64,000 nt of DNA from JBIKLM01 sp044375105 (GCA_044375105.1 JBILNK010000001.1:1-64000); one strand, 5' to 3'; counted from the first letter of the stretch, positions 16,917 to 28,331 are shown. The notes: generated by a model not told the origin, from the sequence alone. A program made the numbers and translations.

Positions 16917-17843
16917 ATGTCCGCCCGTCCGAGCCGCGGCCGAGGAGCGCCGGTCGAAGTCCAGGCCGGTCCCCTCTTCGCCTGGGCCGCCCGGGCCGCG
17001 CCGGGGGCCCCCGAGGGTCCGGCCCGGGGAGCGGCCCAGCCCCCCGCCGAACCGGCGCGCAGCGTGCGCGGCGCCGCGCTGCCACCCCCGGGCGGGGCGC
17101 CCCCGGAGCTGGCCGAACGGCTCGCGCAGCGCTTCGCCGCCCGCCTCGGGCACCCGCTCGAGCTCTCCTGGAGCCGCGCCTTCCGCGAGCCGGTCCGGCT
17201 GGAGATCCAGCGCGGTGCCTTCGGAAAACGCGCGCGCCTGCGCCTGCATCGCGGGCTGCCGCTGGCGGAGGAGCGCTTCCTGCTGGCGCTCGAGGACTGG
17301 CTGCTGCACGGCCGCCGAGCCCGGGCCGCCGCGGCCTATCTGGATCGGGCCATCGGGGACCTGAGCCAGAGCGCACCGCTCGCCGCGCCGCGGCTGGCCC
17401 TCGAGCCCAAGGGCCGCCACCACGATCTGTCCGCGCTGCTGGCGGAGCTGCTGCGCGCGCCCAGGCTCGCGCCCCTGGAGCGCCTCGAGCGCATCCCGGC
17501 GGTGGGCTGGGGCCGCTTCGCCCACGTGGCGCCCAAGCGCGGTCTGTGGCTCGGCAGCTACGACGCGCGGCGCCATGCGGTGCGCATCCACCCGGCCCTG
17601 GATGCGGCCGACGTGCCGGCCTTCTTCCTGAGCTCGATCCTGTTCCACGAGCTGCTGCATGCCGTGTTGCCCGCGGAGCGCGGCCCGGGCGGCAGGCGCG
17701 AGGTCCACGGCCCCCAATTCCGGGCCTTCGAGGCGCGCTTCCCCGAACACCAGCAGGCCCTCGAGTTCCAGCGCCGGAGCCTGCCGCGGCTGCTGGCGGC
17801 CGCCCGCGCTGGGACCCGCCAAGCCCGCCGTCCGCGGGTCTGA
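16917..17843 (+). CDS. SprT-like zinc metalloprotease domain protein
   Basis: A 308-residue protein. The C-terminal third carries the zincin motif HELLH at 244-248 and a third ligand candidate H264 in REVHGPQFRAFE, the arrangement of SprT-like proteases and relatives. A preceding strand, GLWLGSYDARRHAVRIHPALD, is typical of the same family. The first 60 residues are Ala/Pro/Gly-rich and probably disordered. No signal peptide was found, so it should act in the cytoplasm, where eukaryotic relatives (Spartan) cleave DNA-protein crosslinks; that role is not established for bacterial members. It starts 68 bp from the divergent Kelch gene and converges on the CpsD-like gene. Confidence 0.85.
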   Translation: MSARPSRGRGAPVEVQAGPLFAWAARAAPGAPEGPARGAAQPPAEPARSVRGAALPPPGGAPPELAERLAQRFAARLGHPLELSWSRAFREPVRLEIQRGAFGKRARLRLHRGLPLAEERFLLALEDWLLHGRRARAAAAYLDRAIGDLSQSAPLAAPRLALEPKGRHHDLSALLAELLRAPRLAPLERLERIPAVGWGRFAHVAPKRGLWLGSYDARRHAVRIHPALDAADVPAFFLSSILFHELLHAVLPAERGPGGRREVHGPQFRAFEARFPEHQQALEFQRRSLPRLLAAARAGTRQARRPRV

Positions 17844-17991
17844 CCGAAGGCCGAGCGAGAGCGGAGCCCGGCGGCCGCCCTGGCTTCCCTCGGGCAGCGA
17901 ACCGGCGAACTCCAGGTGCCTTCCAGCCCATCGCGCCGGCAGCAGCCTCCGCACGGGGCTCGTACGCGGGGTGCTCGCCGGAGCGCCGCGC

Positions 17992-18720
17992 TCAGGCCGG
18001 CGCGCCCGGACGGGTATGGGCTCCGAGCAGGCAGACGCCCAGCAGGTTGCCGCCCATGGATTCGAGCTGCTGGCTGGTCTCCTCCACCAGGCCCTTGGGC
18101 GTGCTGCCGAGCCGCACGGCCAACAAGATGCCGTCCGAAGCGGCGCCGATCAGGTGCGGCTCGGTCAGCAGGTGCGCCGGGGGCGCGTCGATGACCACGT
18201 AGTCGTAGCGCTGCTTGAGTCCGTGGAAGAGCGCCTTGAGCCGGTCGATACGGATGATCTTGGTGGGATTCTCGGGCGGTTGCCCGGCGCCGATGATGTC
18301 GAGCCCGGGCTCGCTGGTGCGGCGGATGGCGCGGTCCAGCGCCAGGCGGCCTTCCAGCAGCTCGCTGAAGCCCTGACGGCGCGGCAAGCCCAGATAGGCC
18401 TCGAGGCTCGGGTTGCGCAGGTCGGCGTCCACCAGCACGATGCGCGAGTGGGGCCGCTCGCAGAAGGCCAGCGCCAGGTTGAGCGCGGCCACGGTCTTGC
18501 CCTCGCCTTGCAGCGCGCTGGTGATCATCACCGTGCGCGGCGCCCCGTCCGGATTGAGCGCCTCGATCGAACTCCACAGGCGCCGGAACTGCTCCGCCAC
18601 GGGCGAGGCCGGGGCGCTGCGCAGCACCAGCTCCTCGCGCTCGATGGGCACGTCCAAGCCCTCGTCCGGCTCGGCGGGCCTGAGCGGCGGCGGCGGGGTC
18701 GATCTGCGGAACAAGCCCAT
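17992..18720 (-). CDS. CpsD/CapB-like P-loop ATPase (polysaccharide tyrosine-kinase family)
   Basis: A 242-residue protein of the MinD-like BY-kinase group. The entry helix SPVAEQFRRLWSSIEAL (39-55) matches the segment before the kinase domain. Walker A is QGEGKT (71-76), Walker A' is VLVDADLRNPS (95-105), and Walker B is YVVIDAPP (174-181). Family members regulate export of capsular or extracellular polysaccharide together with a Wzc/CapA-type membrane protein. Here no such partner is next to it, and the C-terminus (LLGAHTRPGAPA) lacks the Tyr cluster usually phosphorylated in these kinases. It may therefore be an ATPase that does not autophosphorylate on a tail. Glycosyltransferase genes lie 26 kb away. 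Confidence 0.87.
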   Translation of the reverse strand: MGLFRRSTPPPPLRPAEPDEGLDVPIEREELVLRSAPASPVAEQFRRLWSSIEALNPDGAPRTVMITSALQGEGKTVAALNLALAFCERPHSRIVLVDADLRNPSLEAYLGLPRRQGFSELLEGRLALDRAIRRTSEPGLDIIGAGQPPENPTKIIRIDRLKALFHGLKQRYDYVVIDAPPAHLLTEPHLIGAASDGILLAVRLGSTPKGLVEETSQQLESMGGNLLGVCLLGAHTRPGAPA

Positions 18721-18862
18721 CGGAAGCGCGGAGTCTAGCAGCCCCCCGGAGCGGGCCCGCAGCAGGACGCAGCGCAGGGGTCCGCGGCCGGGGAACAGGG
18801 CGCGCCCTGCACCTGCCGCCGCGGCTCGTTCAAGTCCGCGGCGCGCGCTGCGCCGGGGCCGC

Positions 18863-21013
18863 TCAGGGGACGTCCGCGCTCCAGTCCTCGGCCAGCAGCG
18901 AGCGGGCCGCCAGGCCGGGGGGCGGAGGCCAGGCACGCGAGAGCAGCGAGCGGGACAGCTCGTGGTCGCTGCGTCGCCGGCAGGCCGCCACGATCGCCTG
19001 TTGGAAGCGCAGCGCCTCCGCATCGAGTCCGCGCCGCCTCAGGCCCTCGATCCCCTGCCCGCAGGCTGTGTACAGGATCGCGGGGCGGGCCGCGGCCGGT
19101 TCCGCCGGCTCGAGGCAGCGCCGCAGCTCCGCCAGCAGCCGCTCCCTGGACGGTGCGCCCTCCGCGCACCCGGCCAAACTGGCCAGGGCCTCCCAGTCGG
19201 GTTCCGCGGAAGCCAACACGGCCGTCTGCAGGCGCGTGCGTCTGGCACCGTCGCCGAGCCCGAGCCGGACCACGAAACGGTCGATGCGCGGGAACAGCTC
19301 GAGCGGCGCGGCGTCCTCCAAGGCCGAGACCAGGGCTTCGAGCTCGGCCAGCCGTCCATCGGCGGCCCAGTCCTCGAAGGCCTCCGCCAGGGCCTCGAGG
19401 GACGGCGTCGCCTCGGCGGCCGCCAAGGCCCGCGCGAGCCGAGCGGCGCTCTGGGCCGGCTCGCCCCGGGAGGCCAGCCAGCGCAGCGAGAGCCCCTCGG
19501 CGCGGGCCCGCAACACCTCCGGCAGAGTCGCCAGGCCCGGATCGGCCCCGGGGCCGATCCAGATCCAATCGGCGGGGCCGCCCAGGGCGCCCGCCGCTTC
19601 GCCCGCGCGGCCCAGGCGGCGCAGCTCCTCGCCGCGCAGCAGCAGCGGCAGCAGCGCCCGCGGATCGCCGCAGGGGCCCAGCCGGAAACCCGGGCTGGCC
19701 CCGGCCGCCGCGCTCAGCAGCGCCTGCCGGCGCAGGCCCGACCCGGCCGCGCCGGGGGCCGCGCTCCAACCGCCGACGAGGCGCGCATCGAGCTCGGCGC
19801 TGCCGCCGCCCAAGAAGCCCGCCAAGCGCAGCAAGAAGCGCTGCTGCCGCTCCCCCTGCCCTTGGCGCGCGAGCACCAAGGCGCCCAGGTCCGCGCCGCC
19901 GGGCCCTCGCCGCGGGAAACGCTCCACGGCCGCGGCCAACTCGCTGGCCAGGGGCGCCGGCGCGCCGCCCGCCAGCTCGTCCAGGGCCCGGCTCAGCAGG
20001 GCCTCGAAGCGGCCGGGATCGAGCAGCCCCGGATGCACGCGGCCTTCGGCAGCGGCGGCCAGGACCCCGCTCAGGGCCCCCCGGTGGCCCTGCTCGAAAG
20101 CCAGGATGGCGCACAGTTCGAGCGCTTCGCCGGAGCCGCTCAGGCACAGGGCGCGGGCCGCAGCCGCCCCCTGGTCGGGGCCGGCCAGCGCCAGGCTGCG
20201 GTGCCAGCCGATCCACAGCTCGCGGGTGGTCGCGCCCACCGGCTGGCCCTCCAAGGCGAGGCACAGGAACAGGGGCCGCGGCGGATCTCCGGGGGCGTCG
20301 CCGGCGGAGAAGGCCAGCACCAGCTCGAGGCCCGCCTGGCGCGCGATCTCGAAGGCCAGCTGATCGAAGGAGCCGCGCAGGGTCAGGGGCGGCGCGGGGA
20401 AGCGCCGCGCCGATTCGGCCAGCCCCGGGTCGATCAGCAGCGGCAGCGGGCCTGGATCCGCCAGGGACAGGCGCTCCGCATTGAGGCGCGGGTCCTCGCC
20501 CAGGCTCAGTTCGAACCAGGTCAGGGGCTCGTCCCGCAGGCGCTCGACCAGGGCTTCGGGCAGATCGTCGCCGCGCAGGAAAGGCAGATCGGCGCCGGGC
20601 GCGAAGCGCTCGAAGCGGGCGGCCAAGGCGCGCTCGGCGCTGCGGCGCACGTCGCTGCGCCCATCGGCCAGCAGCCGCAGCAGCAGCTCCGGGGCGGCCG
20701 TGGAATCGCCCAGGGCGCGCTCGAGGCGCAGCCGGCGCTCCGCGTCCGCATCCGCCAGGGCCCCGGACAGCGCCGCCGCGAGGGACAGGTCGAGGTCAGC
20801 GGCCAGGCGCTCGATCGCCGGCTGTCGCTCCTGGGCCGGCGCCGTCAGCAGGGCCTGCAGGGCGGCAAAGGCTCGGCGCTCGACCTCGCGGTCCAAAGGC
20901 GGGGTCGCCTGGGCCGGCGGGCCCTGGGCGAAGGGCGGCGCGGACCAAAGCAGCAGGGCCCCGGCGAGGGCCCGGGCGGCAGAGCGCGGGGCGTTTCGGT
21001 GGGGGGCCTTCAT
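18863..21013 (-). CDS. Large exported repeat protein of unknown function
   Basis: A 716-residue protein with a signal peptide (MKAPHRNAPRSAARALAGAL then LLWSAPPFAQG). It is almost wholly alpha-helical and rich in Ala, Leu, Arg and Glu. Residues about 60-140 resemble HEAT or armadillo-type repeats (SDVRRSAERALAARFERF is typical), and the rest looks like TPR-like or other solenoid repeats. No catalytic motif was found. The long leading extension in the same frame before MKAPHR is not convincing. It is co-oriented with the CpsD-like gene 142 bp downstream and divergent from the PA14-ThuA gene, so it may be a periplasmic scaffold. I cannot name a family. Confidence 0.8.
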   Translation of the reverse strand: MKAPHRNAPRSAARALAGALLLWSAPPFAQGPPAQATPPLDREVERRAFAALQALLTAPAQERQPAIERLAADLDLSLAAALSGALADADAERRLRLERALGDSTAAPELLLRLLADGRSDVRRSAERALAARFERFAPGADLPFLRGDDLPEALVERLRDEPLTWFELSLGEDPRLNAERLSLADPGPLPLLIDPGLAESARRFPAPPLTLRGSFDQLAFEIARQAGLELVLAFSAGDAPGDPPRPLFLCLALEGQPVGATTRELWIGWHRSLALAGPDQGAAAARALCLSGSGEALELCAILAFEQGHRGALSGVLAAAAEGRVHPGLLDPGRFEALLSRALDELAGGAPAPLASELAAAVERFPRRGPGGADLGALVLARQGQGERQQRFLLRLAGFLGGGSAELDARLVGGWSAAPGAAGSGLRRQALLSAAAGASPGFRLGPCGDPRALLPLLLRGEELRRLGRAGEAAGALGGPADWIWIGPGADPGLATLPEVLRARAEGLSLRWLASRGEPAQSAARLARALAAAEATPSLEALAEAFEDWAADGRLAELEALVSALEDAAPLELFPRIDRFVVRLGLGDGARRTRLQTAVLASAEPDWEALASLAGCAEGAPSRERLLAELRRCLEPAEPAAARPAILYTACGQGIEGLRRRGLDAEALRFQQAIVAACRRRSDHELSRSLLSRAWPPPPGLAARSLLAEDWSADVP

Positions 21014-21144
21014 CGGGCCAGAGAGCTTAGGCGGCGCGAGCGCGCCGCGCCCCTCCGCCCGGCCGGGGATTTCGACCCCGCTCAGGACGGCGCGAGCGCG
21101 ATCGCCGCCCTTGCCGCAGACTGCCATCGAGCCCCGCGCCCCCC

Positions 21145-23943
21145 ATGCGAATCGCCGCCCTGCTGCTTGCCCTGTGCCCGCCCCCGCCCCAGCTGCCCGG
21201 CCCCGGGGCGGTGCCGAGCCCGACGCCCGACCAAGGCGCCGCTGCCCCCGCTCAGGCGAGCGAGGCCGAGCGGGCGCGCGACTTCGAGCCCGGCCTGACC
21301 CTGCGGGTGTTCTCGAGCGCCGAGGCGCTCGAGCGCGTGCTCGCGCCGCTGCCGGACCAAAGTCCCAACCTGGACGAGCTCCGTCCGGCGATCGATCTGT
21401 CGGGCCCCGAGGATTTCGGCGGCTTCGAGCAGCGCTTCGTCGCCGAGGTGTTGTGCGCCCTGTGGCTCGAAGTGCCCGGTGTGCACGCCTTCCGGATCAC
21501 CAGCGACGACGGCTCCTATCTCGAGATCGACGGACGCCAGGTGCTGCTGCACGATGGCGAACACGCCGCCAGCTCCAAGGAATGCGAGCTCGAGCTGGCG
21601 GCCGGCCTGCATCGGTTGCGCCTCTTGATGTTCCAAAACCAGGGCGAATCCCGGCTGGCCCTCGAATGGCGGCCTCCGGGTCGCGCGGATTTCGAGCTGC
21701 TGTCCGCGCCCGCGGCCTGGACCGAGCGCGGTGTGACGCGCGTGGTCGCTCCGGGCCCCAAGCTGTTCGCCGAAGCGCTCGGCGATCGCCGCCCCGGCGA
21801 CGGCCTGCCGCTCGCCGGCTGCCACCCGGGCTGGCGCGTGGAGCGGCTGCGCCCCGAGGGCTTCGAGCCCAAGGTCGGGGCCCTGGGCTGGCTGCCCGAC
21901 GGCCGGCTGGGGGTCGCCACCTTCGATCCCAAGAACAACGGCGAGCGCCTCGCGGCCCCCAACGGCACCCTCTGGGCGCTCTCGAACCTTTCGGCCGAGG
22001 ATCCGCGCGAGATCCAGGTGGAGGCCGTGGCCGAGGGCCTCTATCACCCCCTGGGCCTGCTGACCGTCGATGGCCGCTTGTTGGTCGCCGAGCGCGACCA
22101 GATCAGCCGGCTCGAAGACCGAGACGGCGACGGATTCTACGAGCATCGCGAGCGCTTCGCCGGCGGCTGGGTCAGCGACAATTATCACCATTTCACTTTC
22201 GGGCTCGAGCGCGTGGGAAACCGCCTCTACAGCGCCCTTTCGACTTCGATCGGCGCCGCCTCGAAGGTGCGGGCCGGGGTCCTGCGCGGCATCAACGGCC
22301 CGAACCCGCCGCTGCGCGGCTGCCTGCTCGAGATCGACCTGGCCCCCGATCTCGCTGCGGACCAGCGCCTGCGCGCCCTGTGCGGAGGCTTCCGCACGCC
22401 CAACGGCCTGCTGGCCTTCCCCGACGGAACCGCGCTGGTGGCGGACAACCAGGGCGCCTGGAAACCCGCCAGCCGGATCGACCATGCCCGCCCGGGGCAC
22501 TTCTTCGGCCACTACAACGAAACCCGCGTGCTGACCGAGGAGTACCCCGCGGGCGGCGAGCCGGCCCTGTTCTCGGAGCGGCCCGAGACGCCGCCGGCGA
22601 TCTGGCTGCCCCAGGGCGAAATCGCCAATTCCCCGAGCGGCATGGTTTGGATGCCGGCGGGCCCCTTCGACGGGCAGTTCCTGTTCGGGGAGCTCAAACT
22701 GGGCGGCATCCGGCGGGCCTTCCTCGAGGAGGTCGAGGGTCAGTTCCAGGGCGGCGCCCTGCGCTTCACCCAAGGGCTCGAAGGCGGCGTCAACCGCCTG
22801 CTGTGGGCAACGGATGGCAGCTTGATCGTCGGCATGACCGGCGAATCGGCCAGCTGGAGCTGGCGCGGCACGACCTTCGGCCTGCAGCGCCTGGTGCCGA
22901 CCGGCGGGGGTGCCTTCGAGATCCTGCGGGTCGGCGCGACGCCGCGGGGTCTGCGGATCGACTTCACCGAGGCGCCCACGGCGGCCCAGCTGGCCGATCC
23001 CGAGCGCTATCGCGTGCGCTCGTGGCGCTATCGCGCCAGCCCGGAATACGGCGGCGACAAGCTCGACGAGCGCGGCCATCGGGTCCTGGCCGCGCACCCC
23101 GATGCGGACGGATTCGGCGTCGAACTCGAGCTGGAGGGCCTGGCCGAGGGCACCTGCGTGCACCTGCGCGCGGACCTCGCCAGCCAGCGCGGCGAAGCGC
23201 TGTGGAGCACGGAATGCTGGTACACCCTGAACCGCATCCCGGGTCGCCCGCGGCCGGTGGCGCCGCCGCCCCAGGAGCGCGGCGTGTTGGTGTTCAGCAA
23301 GACCGCCGGCTTCCGGCACGATTCGATCGAAGCGGGCGTCCAGTGCCTGCGCGAGCTCTGCGGAGAGCTCGGCCTAGACTGCGAGGCCAGCGAAGACGCC
23401 GACCTCTTCGACGACGCCGACCTGCAGCGCTTCCGCCTGGTCGTGTTCCTCTCGACCACCGGCGACGTGCTCGATCTGCGTCAGGAAGCGGCCCTCGAGC
23501 GCTTCATCCGCGCGGGCGGCGGCTTCTTCGGCATCCACGCCGCGGCCGACACCGAATACGATTGGCCCTTCTATCGCGAGCTGGTCGGGGCCCAGTTCGC
23601 CTCCCATCCGGCGATCCAGCGCGCGCGCCTGCGACGCGGCGGCGGCGCCCATCCGGCCATCCGCGCCCTGCCCGAGTCCTTCGAGCGCGAGGACGAGTGG
23701 TACGACTTCCGCGCCCTGCCGGCCCCCGAGTTCGAGCGCTTGCTCGAGCTCGACGAGAGCTCCTACCAGGGCGGCACCACGGCGGCGCGCTTCGGCAGCC
23801 ACCCGATCGCCTGGTGTCGCACCCTGGGCTCCGCCCGCCTGCTCTACACCGGGGGCGGGCACACCCGCGAGTCGTTCTCCGAGCCGCTCTTCCGTGCCCA
23901 CCTGCTCGGCGCGCTGGCCTGGGTTGCGCGCTGCAGCGATTGA
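21145..23943 (+). CDS. Exported fusion: PA14-like domain, sorbosone dehydrogenase-like propeller, ThuA domain
   Basis: A 932-residue secreted protein. After a short signal peptide (MRIAALLLALCPPPP) and spacer, residues about 45-180 form a PA14-like lectin domain, with SDDGSYLEIDG at 120-130. Residues about 220-600 form a soluble glucose/sorbosone dehydrogenase-like propeller (NGTLWAL, DRDGDGFYEHRERF, NYHHFTFGLE, FRTPNGLLAFPDG). A beta domain follows, then residues 711-930 form a ThuA (trehalose utilisation) domain with GVLVFSKTAGFRHDSIEAG, GGGFFGIHAAADTEYDWPFY and YTGGGHTRESFSEPLFR. Such multidomain proteins are common in planctomycetes and are presumed to act on polysaccharides. The usual C-terminal cytochrome c CxxCH motif is absent, so any electron acceptor is unknown. 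Confidence 0.9.
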   Translation: MRIAALLLALCPPPPQLPGPGAVPSPTPDQGAAAPAQASEAERARDFEPGLTLRVFSSAEALERVLAPLPDQSPNLDELRPAIDLSGPEDFGGFEQRFVAEVLCALWLEVPGVHAFRITSDDGSYLEIDGRQVLLHDGEHAASSKECELELAAGLHRLRLLMFQNQGESRLALEWRPPGRADFELLSAPAAWTERGVTRVVAPGPKLFAEALGDRRPGDGLPLAGCHPGWRVERLRPEGFEPKVGALGWLPDGRLGVATFDPKNNGERLAAPNGTLWALSNLSAEDPREIQVEAVAEGLYHPLGLLTVDGRLLVAERDQISRLEDRDGDGFYEHRERFAGGWVSDNYHHFTFGLERVGNRLYSALSTSIGAASKVRAGVLRGINGPNPPLRGCLLEIDLAPDLAADQRLRALCGGFRTPNGLLAFPDGTALVADNQGAWKPASRIDHARPGHFFGHYNETRVLTEEYPAGGEPALFSERPETPPAIWLPQGEIANSPSGMVWMPAGPFDGQFLFGELKLGGIRRAFLEEVEGQFQGGALRFTQGLEGGVNRLLWATDGSLIVGMTGESASWSWRGTTFGLQRLVPTGGGAFEILRVGATPRGLRIDFTEAPTAAQLADPERYRVRSWRYRASPEYGGDKLDERGHRVLAAHPDADGFGVELELEGLAEGTCVHLRADLASQRGEALWSTECWYTLNRIPGRPRPVAPPPQERGVLVFSKTAGFRHDSIEAGVQCLRELCGELGLDCEASEDADLFDDADLQRFRLVVFLSTTGDVLDLRQEAALERFIRAGGGFFGIHAAADTEYDWPFYRELVGAQFASHPAIQRARLRRGGGAHPAIRALPESFEREDEWYDFRALPAPEFERLLELDESSYQGGTTAARFGSHPIAWCRTLGSARLLYTGGGHTRESFSEPLFRAHLLGALAWVARCSD

Positions 23944-24393
23944 GCCCGGCGCCGGAATCGCCCAGGGGCCGCGGCCGCCCGAAAGGCCGATGCCCGGTCG
24001 CTTTGGATCCGGCCGCCCCGCCGGGGCGCCGGTCGATCGGATCGGCGGGCAGGCCCGCAGGAACACCCCGGCGAACGGCCCGCGAAACGGCCCCCCGGAC
24101 CAGCGGGTATCCGTGGTCTGCGGCAGGGGCGGCCAGCATCCCAGGCCAAAGATCGTGGCCGCACGCCGCCGCGCCGGCCGGTCCTCGAGCGTCCACGGCA
24201 CTGCGCTCGCTGCCCGGCCGAAGCCCGGCGTATCCGGATCGGGATGCCCGACTCGCGGGCTGCCGTGCCTGTCGCCGCGCAGCGCCTGCTGCAGAGCTCG
24301 CGGCCTCCGCCCCGAGAGCGCCTTAGGGGCCGGCCGGGCAGGCTGCTAGGCTCTGCGCGCCGCTGCCCGCCCCCCCTTCGAACGAAGCTCCCC
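23944..24393. other. Non-coding stretch
   Basis: A 450-bp gap between the PA14-ThuA gene and the carboxylase operon. Open frames are Arg/Pro-rich shadows. No RNA gene or T-tract terminator was recognised; the right part should hold the promoter for the carboxylase genes. Confidence 0.45.
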
Positions 24394-25761
<1,368 letters not shown>

Positions 25762-25781
25762 GCGAGGCCGCGACCAAGCCT

Positions 25782-25800
25782 CTGGCCCCGACGGGGCCAG
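25782..25800. repeat. Perfect 8-bp stem-loop in the carboxylase operon
   Basis: CTGGCCCC, loop GAC, GGGGCCAG, 20 bp after the biotin carboxylase stop and 165 bp before the carboxyltransferase start. No T tract follows. It may be a weak terminator or an RNA-processing hairpin that sets subunit ratios. Confidence 0.6.
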
Positions 25801-25964
25801 GCCCCCCGGTCAGACGCCCTTCAGCCCACCAGCCGCCCAGGCGATCCCCCGATTTCGACTCCGCCCTCTGGGCCCCTCTCTAGGGGCACCGCTCCCAGAG
25901 AACCGCCCGAAAGCGTGCTCCCCACGCGCGCCGCGCCGCCCGAACACACGCCCCGCCCCCGCCC

Positions 25965-27692
25965 ATGGCCAAGGTCCCCCTCGCCCCGATCGGCACGCCG
26001 CTCGAGCGCCTGCTCGACGCCCCCACCATCGCCAAACACGAAGGCGCCGCCGAGCAGCGCAACACCGAGCTGCTGGCCCGGCGCCAGAAGGTGCAGCAGG
26101 GCTGGGGCGAAACCTACGCCGAGCGCGTGCGCCAAAAAGGCAAGCTGACCGTGCGCGAACGCCTCGAGCGGCTCAAGGACAGCGGCAGCGAGCTGTTCGA
26201 GGTCGGCACCTTCGTCAATTACGGTCGCCTGTTCGGCAAGCTCGAGAGCCCGGCCGCGGGGGTCGCCACGGTGTTCGCCAAGGTGGCCGGCCGCTGGTGC
26301 ATGGTGATCGCCAACGACAACACGGTCGCCTCCGGCTCCTGGTGGCCGCGCACCCCCGAAAAGATCGAGCGCGCCCAGGAGATGGCCAAACGCTTGGCGC
26401 TGCCGGTGATCTACCTGGTCGATTGCTCGGGCCTGTACCTGCCCGAGCAGTCCCTGTCCTTCCCGGGCCTCTACGGCGCCGGGCACATCTTCAAGCAGAA
26501 CAGCGAGCTGGCCGACGCCGGCGTGCCCCAGATCGCAGGCGTTTTCGGCGATTGCATCGCGGGAGGCGGCTACATGCCGATCATCTCCGATCGGGTGGTG
26601 ATGACCGAGCAGGCCTACATGGTCATCGCGGGCGCGGCGCTGATCAAGGGCGCCAAGAGCCAGAAGCTCTCCTCCCTCGACATCGGCGGTCCCGAGGTGC
26701 ACGTGCACCTGTCGGGCTGCGCGGACGCGCGCGTGCCCGACGACCAGACCGCCCTGGATTGGATCCGCGCCGAAGTCCAGCGCCTGCCGACGCCCGGCTT
26801 CGACTTCTATCGCCATGGCGCACAGCCTGCGCCTCCCGAGTTCGCGCCCAGCGAGCTGATGGCCCTGTTCCCGCCGGACCATCGCATGGGCTATGACGCC
26901 CGCGAGGTGCTGGCGCGCCTGGTGGATCACAGCCTGTTCTGGGAGCTGCTGCCCGACCGCGGCCGCGAAATGATCGTCGGCATCGGACGCGTCTCGGGGC
27001 TCTACATGGGCTTCGTGATCAACGCCCAGGGCCTGATCGACGACGCCGACCACCACGGCCAGAAGAAGCCCGCCGGGATCCTGTATCGCGACGGGATCGC
27101 CAAGGTCTCGGCCTTCAGCCGGGCCTGCGATCAGGACGGCATCCCGCTGGTCTGGCTGCAGGACATCTCCGGTTTCGACATCGGCATCGAAGCGGAACGC
27201 CAGGGGCTCCTGGGCTACGGCTCCTCGCTGATCTACACCAACAGCACCAACCAGGTGCCGATGTTCACGGTGCTGCTGCGCAAGGCCAGCGGCGCCGGCT
27301 ATTACGCCATGGCGGGCCTGCCCTACGAGCCGGTGGTGCAGCTCTCCACCACGCTGACGCGCCAGTCGGTGATGGAGGGCCGCACCCTGGCGATCGCGGC
27401 CTTCAACACCAAACTGGACGACGACTTCGAGATCCTGAGCCAGGATCCCGCCGAGCGCGCCAAGATCGAGGCCGGCATGCGCGAGACCGAGGCGCGCATC
27501 GAGACCGACATGGACCCCTACAAGTCGGCCGCCCAGATGGACACGGACGAGATCGTGCGCTTCACCGAGCTGCGCAGCTGGCTCGAGCTGTTCGCCGAAG
27601 CCTCCTGGTCCCAGGTGGGCCATCGGCGCACCAAGAATCCGCGCATCTGGTCCCTGCACGACCTGGAAGCCTTGACCAAACCCCGCGGCTGA
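25965..27692 (+). CDS. Acyl-CoA carboxylase carboxyltransferase subunit
   Basis: Transfers CO2 from carboxybiotin to an acyl-CoA. The 575 residues cover both halves of the crotonase-like carboxyltransferase fold (about 30-290 and 300-560), as in methylcrotonyl-, propionyl- and acetyl-CoA carboxylase beta chains. Recognisable blocks are [56 protein letters not shown], then in the second half [31 protein letters not shown] and [13 protein letters not shown]. The first-half block differs from methylcrotonyl carboxylase (CSG for SGG), so substrate specificity is open. The biotin carrier gene follows after 4 bp. Confidence 0.93.
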   Translation: MAKVPLAPIGTPLERLLDAPTIAKHEGAAEQRNTELLARRQKVQQGWGETYAERVRQKGKLTVRERLERLKDSGSELFEVGTFVNYGRLFGKLESPAAGVATVFAKVAGRWCMVIANDNTVASGSWWPRTPEKIERAQEMAKRLALPVIYLVDCSGLYLPEQSLSFPGLYGAGHIFKQNSELADAGVPQIAGVFGDCIAGGGYMPIISDRVVMTEQAYMVIAGAALIKGAKSQKLSSLDIGGPEVHVHLSGCADARVPDDQTALDWIRAEVQRLPTPGFDFYRHGAQPAPPEFAPSELMALFPPDHRMGYDAREVLARLVDHSLFWELLPDRGREMIVGIGRVSGLYMGFVINAQGLIDDADHHGQKKPAGILYRDGIAKVSAFSRACDQDGIPLVWLQDISGFDIGIEAERQGLLGYGSSLIYTNSTNQVPMFTVLLRKASGAGYYAMAGLPYEPVVQLSTTLTRQSVMEGRTLAIAAFNTKLDDDFEILSQDPAERAKIEAGMRETEARIETDMDPYKSAAQMDTDEIVRFTELRSWLELFAEASWSQVGHRRTKNPRIWSLHDLEALTKPRG

Positions 27693-27696
27693 CCCC

Positions 27697-28275
27697 ATGG
27701 CATCCGAGCCCCTCGATCTGATCGTCCGGACGGAAGGCAGCCAGACGCTGCTGTGCTGTCCCTCCGTGGGCACGCTGACGCTGCTGCCGCGGTCCGGTAC
27801 CCTGCTCACCGCCGGCCAGCTGGCCGGCCAGCTGACGACCCTCGGCCGGCAGCGGCCCCTGCGGGTCCCGGAGGGCATCGCGGGCCAGGTGCTGGGTCCC
27901 CTGCCGGCCATGACCGAAGCGCCCTTCGGCTACGGGCAGGTGGTGCTGCGCCTGGCGCCGCTCTCCGGCGAGCTGCAGGGGGCTGGGCCTGCCGCGGCGG
28001 CTGCCGAATCGGGCGCCGGCTTGTTCGTGCGCGCGCCCCACGCGGGCCGCTTCTGGCAGCGCGCCTCCCCCGGCGAAGCGCCGCTGGTGTCGGTCGGCGA
28101 CGTGGTCGAGGCCGGTCGGGCCCTCGGCCTGATCGAGGTCATGAAGACCTTCGCCCAGGTCCACTACCGCCCGACCGGCAACCTGCCGCCGCGCGCCCGC
28201 GTCCGCCGCTTCCTGGTCTCCGACGGCGCCGAAATCGACGACCGCGCGGCCCTGATCGAAGTTGAGCCGGCCTGA
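27697..28275 (+). CDS. Biotin carboxyl carrier protein of acyl-CoA carboxylase
   Basis: A 192-residue carrier. The C-terminal 80 residues form a biotinyl/lipoyl barrel with a modified-Lys candidate K150 in GLIEVMKTFAQV. The motif is EVMKT rather than the AMKM or AMKL most familiar from AccB and PCC, as in a sub-group of bacterial acyl-CoA carboxylases. Residues 1-90 form a separate beta-rich N-terminal domain. An Ala-rich hinge lies at about 96-106. The gene starts 4 bp after the carboxyltransferase stop and is certainly in the same transcript. A biotin ligase gene is not in the window. Confidence 0.9.
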   Translation: MASEPLDLIVRTEGSQTLLCCPSVGTLTLLPRSGTLLTAGQLAGQLTTLGRQRPLRVPEGIAGQVLGPLPAMTEAPFGYGQVVLRLAPLSGELQGAGPAAAAAESGAGLFVRAPHAGRFWQRASPGEAPLVSVGDVVEAGRALGLIEVMKTFAQVHYRPTGNLPPRARVRRFLVSDGAEIDDRAALIEVEPA

Positions 28276-28331
28276 CGGGCTGAGCCCCTCCGACCGGAAT
28301 GTGACCGATCGACCGGGCTCAAAATCATCGA

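Noticed and set aside
20481..24326. A 1281-codon open frame on the + strand
   Set aside because: It overlaps the PA14-ThuA gene out of frame. No recognisable motif occurs in it, whereas the overlapping frame has three known domains.
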